9,275 nucleotides of DNA from Pseudomonadota bacterium (GTDB taxonomy: Bacteria; Pseudomonadota; Gammaproteobacteria; Burkholderiales; Burkholderiaceae_B): contig JAJYRX010000045.1 of the NCBI GenBank assembly GCA_021793875.1, positions 1 to 9,275 of the forward strand, written 5' to 3'. The notes under the pieces were generated by a model. That model made no database searches. It was not told the DNA's origin and saw only the letters and a program-made list of their open reading frames with translations. The first letter of the stretch is position 1. Each line of letters begins with the position of its first letter. A program made the translations under genes and the position numbers. This document shows positions 1-4,657 of the stretch, piece after piece.

Positions 1-32
1 GGGTCTAGTGGTTTAAACCGACGGAAGCTTTT

Positions 33-680
33 ATGGCGTCTAATCAGAACAACCCGTTTATATTGCCTGGACTTGGTCAAGCTGGAGATACCTCACAAAA
101 CCCTTTAATGGCTAGTATGGAAATGATGCGCAAAGCATGGGAAGATCTTGCCAGTTCGGGTGGTTTTGACAAGCCTATAAGCGCAACAATGGCCCCTGAA
201 GAGCTTGAACGTCGCATTTCAGACCTAAGGGCTGTAGAGCAGTGGCTGCGTATGAATCTGTCTATGTTGTCAGGAACTATACAGGCACTCGAAGTGCAGC
301 GCTCAACAATGGCCACAATAAGTGCTTTCATGGCCAACACTTTATCAAACGAGTCAGGGGGGGTGTCGGGCGACAGTAGTGGTTTATTTGGTAAGGCGCT
401 TGAAGAGTCATCATCAACAGCATCTGATGTAGCAGAAGCAGCCGTAAAAGGCTGGTGGGATATGCTTCAGACACAGTTTGATAACCTTGCTGAAGCTACG
501 GCCGCAACTATAAAAGGTGCAGAATCTTTACAAAGCGCTGTGGTATCTCAAGCTGCTGCTAAAAAAACAGCAGCCAAGAAGTCTGCAGCTAAAAAGTCAA
601 CAGTTCGTAAATCAGCCGCAAAAAAGGCGACAAAAAAGGTAGCAAAGAAAGCGGCAAAAAAAGCTAGTACCAAAAAATAA
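33..680 (+). CDS. phaM: PhaM-family polyhydroxyalkanoate granule regulatory protein
   Basis: 215 aa. In Ralstonia-type bacteria PhaM binds PHA synthase PhaC and activates it, coats polyester granules and tethers them to the nucleoid through a basic tail. The sequence shows the family layout: an N-terminal part with a PG motif and NPLMASMEMMRKAWEDLA (about residues 23-40), then the conserved helical core around residues 53-95 (PEELERRISDLRAVEQWL, then NLSMLSGTIQALEVQR). A Ser/Gly-rich linker follows at about 105-128, then a helix near 130-165, and a Lys/Ala tail (176-215) of AKK-type repeats resembling histone H1. The ATG at 33 has a GGAAG at 23-27 with a 5-base spacer. The tail is somewhat short compared with my memory of the Ralstonia protein. 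The gene ends 11 bases before glmU. No pha biosynthesis gene is in view, so the PHA role rests on family similarity. G7 and A7 runs make it slippage-prone. Confidence 0.88.
   Translation: MASNQNNPFILPGLGQAGDTSQNPLMASMEMMRKAWEDLASSGGFDKPISATMAPEELERRISDLRAVEQWLRMNLSMLSGTIQALEVQRSTMATISAFMANTLSNESGGVSGDSSGLFGKALEESSSTASDVAEAAVKGWWDMLQTQFDNLAEATAATIKGAESLQSAVVSQAAAKKTAAKKSAAKKSTVRKSAAKKATKKVAKKAAKKASTKK
558..677 (+). repeat. Lys/Ala repeat tract encoding the PhaM basic tail
   Basis: Degenerate in-frame repeats encode AAKK, AAKKS, VAKK and similar units (residues 176-215). The DNA is a series of A-rich runs, including A7 at 561-567 and 656-662 and A6 at 620-625 and 632-637. Such tails bind DNA by charge in PhaM and in histone-H1-like bacterial proteins. 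The units differ at the codon level (AAA and AAG mixed), so this is an old or selected low-complexity region and not a recent tandem expansion. Confidence 0.8.
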
Positions 681-691
681 CGGATTAAATC

Positions 692-2059
692 ATGCTTAAT
701 GTAGTAATTCTGGCCGCAGGCAAGGGAACCAGAATGCAGTCAAACCTTCCCAAGGTAATGCATTCTATAGCAGGTAAGCCTATGCTGGAGCACGTGTTGC
801 AAACAGTATCATTACTTGAACCTGCAGCGATAGTTGTAGTTACTGGTCATGGTGCCAGTCAGGTCCAAAAGAATTTCGGATCTTTGCCTAGCTTAACTTT
901 TGTAACACAGTCACCACAATTAGGTACTGGCCATGCCGTGCAGCAAGCCTTACCCATGTTGAAGCAGGCTGATGATAGCGTCACATTAGTTCTTTATGGT
1001 GATGTACCCCTAGTTCAGGCCAGCACATTACGACTCTTACTAAACGATGCAAGTAAAAAACTATGTCTACTTACCGAAACTTTAAGTGATCCTACAGGAT
1101 ATGGGCGTATCGTCCGCGATGATAAAGGTAATGTAAGAGCAATTGTTGAGCACAAAGATGCTAGTCCAGATCAGCTAGCCATACGTGAGGTAAATACAGG
1201 GATAATTGCCGGCCCCACAAGTTGTATGCAAAGGTGGTTAGGGAAAATAGATAACTCAAATGCTCAGAACGAATACTATCTTACAGATATAGTAGGGCTC
1301 GCAGTTTCTGAAGGGTTTGCAGTTACTACTGCTCAGCCTTCCCATGCATGGGAAACTATGGGTGTTAATACTAGGGCACAGCAGGCTCGGCTTGAAAGAG
1401 CTTGGCAAGCTGAACTAGCTGCTCGTCTAATGGATAAAGGTGTAACTTTAGCAGATCCAGCAAGGTTCGATCTACGTGGTAATCTTGATGTTGGCCGCGA
1501 TGTGTTTATAGATGTTGGTTGCGTGTTTGAAGGCAACGTCCAGATTGGTGATGGTGTTTATATTGGGCCCGGCTGTATTATTAAAAACTCATCAATATCA
1601 GATGGTGCAACTATAGAGGCTTTCAGCCATATAGACGATGCCGTTATTGGTTTGGGTGCAAATGTTGGTCCATATGCCAGATTAAGACCAGGTACAAACT
1701 TAGCTAGTAACACGCGTATAGGCAATTTTGTCGAAATCAAGAACAGTGTGTTTGGTGAGAGCTCCAAAGCTAATCATCTTAGTTACGTAGGTGACGCTGT
1801 TATTGGCAATAACGTAAATATTGGTGCCGGCACAATTACCTGCAACTACGATGGTACAAACAAGCATAAAACCGTTATAGAAGATGATGCGTTTATAGGG
1901 TCCGATACACAGCTAGTAGCACCAGTTACGGTACAAAAAGGAGCCACAATAGGGGCTGGAACCACCCTTACTCAAGATGCTCCCGAAGGGCGTCTTACCT
2001 TGTCTAGAGTTCAGCAAAAAACAGTTTTCGGCTGGACCAGACCAAGACCTAAATCATGA
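692..2059 (+). CDS. glmU: Bifunctional GlmU: GlcN-1-P acetyltransferase / GlcNAc-1-P uridylyltransferase
   Basis: 455 aa, close to the length of E. coli GlmU. It makes UDP-GlcNAc in the cytoplasm in two steps: acetylation of glucosamine-1-phosphate from acetyl-CoA (C-terminal domain), then uridylyl transfer from UTP (N-terminal domain). The nucleotidyltransferase loop LAAGKGTRM is at 7-15, with QLGTGHA at 76-82, YGDVPL at 102-107, GYGRI at 136-140, EHKDA at 153-157 and NTG at 168-170. The left-handed beta-helix of hexapeptide repeats spans about 255-440, with RLRPG at 330-334, KANHLSY at 359-365 (H362 aligns with the E. coli catalytic His363) and NIGAGTITCNYDG at 376-388. All key residues are present. 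The ATG at 692 has only a weak upstream GGAT. The stop overlaps the next start (ATGA, 2056-2059), which implies translational coupling. The usual partner glmS is not adjacent. Confidence 0.98.
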   Translation: MLNVVILAAGKGTRMQSNLPKVMHSIAGKPMLEHVLQTVSLLEPAAIVVVTGHGASQVQKNFGSLPSLTFVTQSPQLGTGHAVQQALPMLKQADDSVTLVLYGDVPLVQASTLRLLLNDASKKLCLLTETLSDPTGYGRIVRDDKGNVRAIVEHKDASPDQLAIREVNTGIIAGPTSCMQRWLGKIDNSNAQNEYYLTDIVGLAVSEGFAVTTAQPSHAWETMGVNTRAQQARLERAWQAELAARLMDKGVTLADPARFDLRGNLDVGRDVFIDVGCVFEGNVQIGDGVYIGPGCIIKNSSISDGATIEAFSHIDDAVIGLGANVGPYARLRPGTNLASNTRIGNFVEIKNSVFGESSKANHLSYVGDAVIGNNVNIGAGTITCNYDGTNKHKTVIEDDAFIGSDTQLVAPVTVQKGATIGAGTTLTQDAPEGRLTLSRVQQKTVFGWTRPRPKS

Positions 2060-3504
2060 GTGATGAACCTTCATTAAAAGATAATTCAAAACAATATCAG
2101 CCTGTTAGGACGCGTACTTCGCCCAGACGTAAGAAGCAGCAATATCCGGACGGTTTGCCTAGGCCACGACGTTATTGGGCAGTTCTAACCTTTATGGCGG
2201 TATTAATAATTGTGGTGCTAGACTCCACTATGGTTAATGTCGCCTTGCCAAACATAGCCAAGTCGTTAAATATCTCACCATCACATGTAGTCCGGGTGGT
2301 CATAGCTTACAACATAACAATTGTTATAACGCTGTTACCTTTCTCTGCTGTTGCCGAGCGTATAGGGTTCAGAAAGCTATTTGGTATTGGTGTGGGAATA
2401 TTCGGGGCGGCCTCGCTTGCTGCTGCTTTTTCCACATCGCTAAGCACATTGATGATGGCGCGCATAGCTCAAGGTATAGGCGCATCAATGCTTATGTGCA
2501 TGTTTGGTGGCCTGGTACGCAACATATATCCGCTTAGGCGTCTTGCAATGGGTATTAGTCTTAACGCATCGGTTGTGGGTTCTACAGCTGTATTGGGGCC
2601 AACAATAGGTGCGTGGATTCTGGCGCTAGCTTCTTGGCCATGGATTTTCCTAGTGAATATACCTATTTGCCTTTTGACCTATTTTGGAGTGCGGTTCTTG
2701 CCTGACGTACCTCGAGCAGGGGGGCGCTTTGATTGGAAAGATGCGGCATTATCTGTGCCAACTTTCGGGCTAGTTATCCTTGGCTTGGACATAATGGGTC
2801 ACATGCCGTTTGTTGCGCTCGCCTGTATCGGTGCTGCATACTACTTTGGTAGAAAATTATTAGACCGTTCTTTAAGACAAAGAGCTCCCATGGTTCCGGT
2901 CGATTTGCTCCGTGTAGTTGCAATACGATATGCCGTAGGGGCATCAATGTTGCTTTTTGGTGCTCAAATGGCGGCATTTGTTGTGCTGCCATTTTACTTT
3001 GAGCGGGTATTGAACTACTCATATACCGAGTTGGGTATTGTATTAGGAGCTTGGTCCGTTGGAACTGCCGCCATGGCGCCTGTTGCAGGGTTTTTCTCCA
3101 CGCGATATTCAGTTGCTATTCTTTGCGCTATAGGAGGTTCAGGAGTTGCTATAGGAATGTTAATGGCTCTTGTATTACCTGATAACGCATTTTTCGGTTG
3201 GTTTTTGCTTGCTATGTTTATTGGTGGCGTTGGTTTCGGATTTTTCCAGACACCAAATAACAGAGCTATGCTGGCAAGTGCGCCCCGCAATCGTAGTGCC
3301 GCAGCGGGCGGGTTGCAGGCTATAACACGTGTTTTTGGCCAAGGCGTTGGTACAGCTCTAGTTGCCATGGTATTTGCTCTAGGGGGTAAATATGGTCCCC
3401 ATCTTGGTATGGGCGTCGCCATAATAAGTGCATTGGCAGCAGTTGGCGTAAACATAGCTAGGCATAGGAACCCTGCAAAGGATCCTGAACCAGAGAAGCA
3501 ATAG
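2056..3504 (+). CDS. MFS transporter, DHA2 (EmrB/QacA-like) family
   Basis: 482 aa inner-membrane protein, probably a proton-driven exporter. After a basic cytoplasmic N-terminus (1-38, Arg/Lys-rich) come about 13-14 hydrophobic segments, fitting the 14-helix DHA2 group. Family marks visible: LDSTMVNVALPNIA at 55-68 (DHA2 motif in helix 1), a motif A-like AERIGFRK at 100-107, ARIAQGIGAS at 135-144 (motif B), and a motif C-like GPTIGAW (181-187) followed by SWPWIFLVNIP at 193-203. FGFFQTPNNRAML (394-406) lies in the C-terminal half, as in EmrB relatives. The substrate cannot be inferred. No EmrA-type membrane fusion partner is next to it. It overlaps glmU by 4 bases, has no obvious ribosome binding site of its own and ends 2 bases before the glycosyltransferase, so it is probably expressed by coupling within the same transcript. 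Several G+C-rich motifs and a G6 run (2719-2724) occur, but base usage matches its neighbours. Confidence 0.9.
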   Translation: MSDEPSLKDNSKQYQPVRTRTSPRRKKQQYPDGLPRPRRYWAVLTFMAVLIIVVLDSTMVNVALPNIAKSLNISPSHVVRVVIAYNITIVITLLPFSAVAERIGFRKLFGIGVGIFGAASLAAAFSTSLSTLMMARIAQGIGASMLMCMFGGLVRNIYPLRRLAMGISLNASVVGSTAVLGPTIGAWILALASWPWIFLVNIPICLLTYFGVRFLPDVPRAGGRFDWKDAALSVPTFGLVILGLDIMGHMPFVALACIGAAYYFGRKLLDRSLRQRAPMVPVDLLRVVAIRYAVGASMLLFGAQMAAFVVLPFYFERVLNYSYTELGIVLGAWSVGTAAMAPVAGFFSTRYSVAILCAIGGSGVAIGMLMALVLPDNAFFGWFLLAMFIGGVGFGFFQTPNNRAMLASAPRNRSAAAGGLQAITRVFGQGVGTALVAMVFALGGKYGPHLGMGVAIISALAAVGVNIARHRNPAKDPEPEKQ

Positions 3505-3506
3505 TT

Positions 3507-4565
3507 ATGCGTATATTAATGCTGAACTTTGAGCGTGGGTTTCGTGGCGGTGAACGCCAGACCTTGCTTTGTCTTAGGCGACTAAAACAGACTGGCTACG
3601 ATGTAGCATTGATTGCGCGTGCTGGAAGTGAACTTGCAGATGCAGCTATTAATGAAGGTATTAGGACCTATATAGAGAAATCGCGCATTGGCGTATGTAA
3701 ACGTTTGCTTCTATTGCGCAAAAGCTACGACATATTTCATGCGCAAACAGCAAACATGCTTACTTGGCTTGTAATCATGAAGCCATTCTTGAAAGGTTAT
3801 GTGGTGTTCACCCGCCGCACAGCTTTTCCTATATCAAAGCGCGAGTCATTCACAAAGCTTAAATGGCGCCAGGTAGACCTTTTTGTTGCTGTTATAGAAG
3901 CTGCAGCGGCGGAACCGAGACGTTTGGGTGTAAAGGTTGATGTCATAATTCCCAGTGCCATAGAGTTTAAAGAGCCTAATGAAGACAACATAAAAGCATT
4001 ACGTGAACAATTCGTAGGTGACAGCAAGTACTGCATAGCAACAGCCGCGGCGTTAACCCCTGAGAAAGGTACCCTTACACTTATTAAGGCAATTAACGTT
4101 CTGCATAAACAGCGTGATGACTTTGTATTTGTGCACTTTGGTGGTGGTGGAGCATCAGAGGCTGAGGCGCGCGCTCTTGTTTCTAAGCTGGGTTTAGAAA
4201 AAGTATATAAGTTTGCTGGCTTTCGATCTGATATATCAGACTGTTTTCGAATAATGGATGTGTTTGTTCTTGCATCTGAGTTCGAGGCACAGGGAGGGAG
4301 CGTTCTAGAGGCTTTTATGTACGGGGTGCCGGTTACATGCACTTTTGCAGGGGGGTTGAAGGAGGTGATATCCCAGGGGCGAGGGTTGGGCTGTGAGGTT
4401 GGTGATTACCAAGGTATGGCGAGCAATATTAAGCGGCTTTTAGATGATAAATTGATACGCGAATCGCAAATAAGTAAAGCAAGTAAGCTTGTATATGAAA
4501 AACATACGCCTGATAGTATGGTGAAGCAATACATAGATGCATATAAGAGATTAGTTAAGCAGTAA
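3507..4565 (+). CDS. Glycosyltransferase family 4 (GT-B fold), likely envelope glycan
   Basis: 352 aa, no signal peptide or clear membrane segment, so cytoplasmic or peripheral at the inner membrane. The N-terminal Rossmann-like domain has the Gly-rich donor/acceptor loop FRGGERQT (12-19), HAQTANM at 78-84 and TRRTAFP at 102-108. The C-terminal domain starts near 172 with ALTPEKGTLTLIKA (182-195), then VHFGGGG at 209-215 and the EX7E signature E260-AQGGSVL-E268 followed by GVPV (273-276). This is the usual family-4 retaining glycosyltransferase layout. Proteins of this type add sugars to lipopolysaccharide core or other glycans; donor and acceptor are unknown. It starts 2 bases after the MFS stop with a modest GAGAAG (3493-3498) upstream. 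Placement downstream of glmU fits envelope work, but that is inference. An unusually strong Shine-Dalgarno-like stretch lies inside the gene at 4359-4369. Confidence 0.88.
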   Translation: MRILMLNFERGFRGGERQTLLCLRRLKQTGYDVALIARAGSELADAAINEGIRTYIEKSRIGVCKRLLLLRKSYDIFHAQTANMLTWLVIMKPFLKGYVVFTRRTAFPISKRESFTKLKWRQVDLFVAVIEAAAAEPRRLGVKVDVIIPSAIEFKEPNEDNIKALREQFVGDSKYCIATAAALTPEKGTLTLIKAINVLHKQRDDFVFVHFGGGGASEAEARALVSKLGLEKVYKFAGFRSDISDCFRIMDVFVLASEFEAQGGSVLEAFMYGVPVTCTFAGGLKEVISQGRGLGCEVGDYQGMASNIKRLLDDKLIRESQISKASKLVYEKHTPDSMVKQYIDAYKRLVKQ

Positions 4566-4657
4566 AGATCCTATACATAACTTGGTTTACTAGTGGTAAA
4601 TGTTAAGTACCTGTTATTCTTACTGTATCCACAATATCAAAATAAGGAGTGCAGGCT
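4566..4657 (+). promoter_or_regulatory. Intergenic leader upstream of acnA with possible promoter
   Basis: This is the only sizeable non-coding gap in the window (92 bases). TGTTATTCT at 4612-4620 looks like an extended -10 (TGn plus TATTCT, four of six matches to TATAAT). I see no good -35 box at 16-18 bases. A start site near 4627 would leave a leader of about 30 bases. TTTAC at 4586-4590 and GTAAA at 4596-4600 form a five-base inverted repeat around TAGTG; it has no following T-run, so it is not a rho-independent terminator and could at most be a weak operator. The promoter call is a guess from sequence alone. Confidence 0.35.
4644..4649 (+). promoter_or_regulatory. Ribosome binding site AAGGAG that sets the acnA start
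   Basis: AAGGAG lies 8 bases before the ATG at 4658, near-ideal spacing. A GTG at 4649 in the same frame would extend the protein by three residues, but it overlaps this motif and so cannot use it. The ATG at 4658 is therefore preferred. Confidence 0.85.

Noticed and set aside
558..677. PhaM tail region read as a stand-alone histone H1-like gene
   Set aside because: The Lys/Ala repeats are in frame with, and directly continuous with, the PhaM core, as is normal for the family; there is no separate start.
2719..2724. G6 run in the MFS gene as a phase-variation tract (similar G6 at 4350-4355)
   Set aside because: Six G is too short to stand out from chance in coding DNA, and both frames are intact.
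3015..3455. 146-codon minus-strand frame inside the MFS gene
   Set aside because: Pro/Ala-rich translation typical of the antisense of membrane-protein codons; fully overlapped by a well-supported gene.
3797..4342. 181-codon open frame on the minus strand inside the glycosyltransferase gene
   Set aside because: It lies wholly opposite a gene with clear family motifs, its translation is low in recognisable domain features, and no ribosome binding site or context supports it.
4586..4600. Rho-independent terminator after the glycosyltransferase gene
   Set aside because: The stem is only five base pairs, A/T-rich, and no T-run follows.
4649..4657. GTG start for acnA three codons upstream
   Set aside because: The GTG overlaps the AAGGAG ribosome binding site; the ATG at 4658 has ideal spacing to it.
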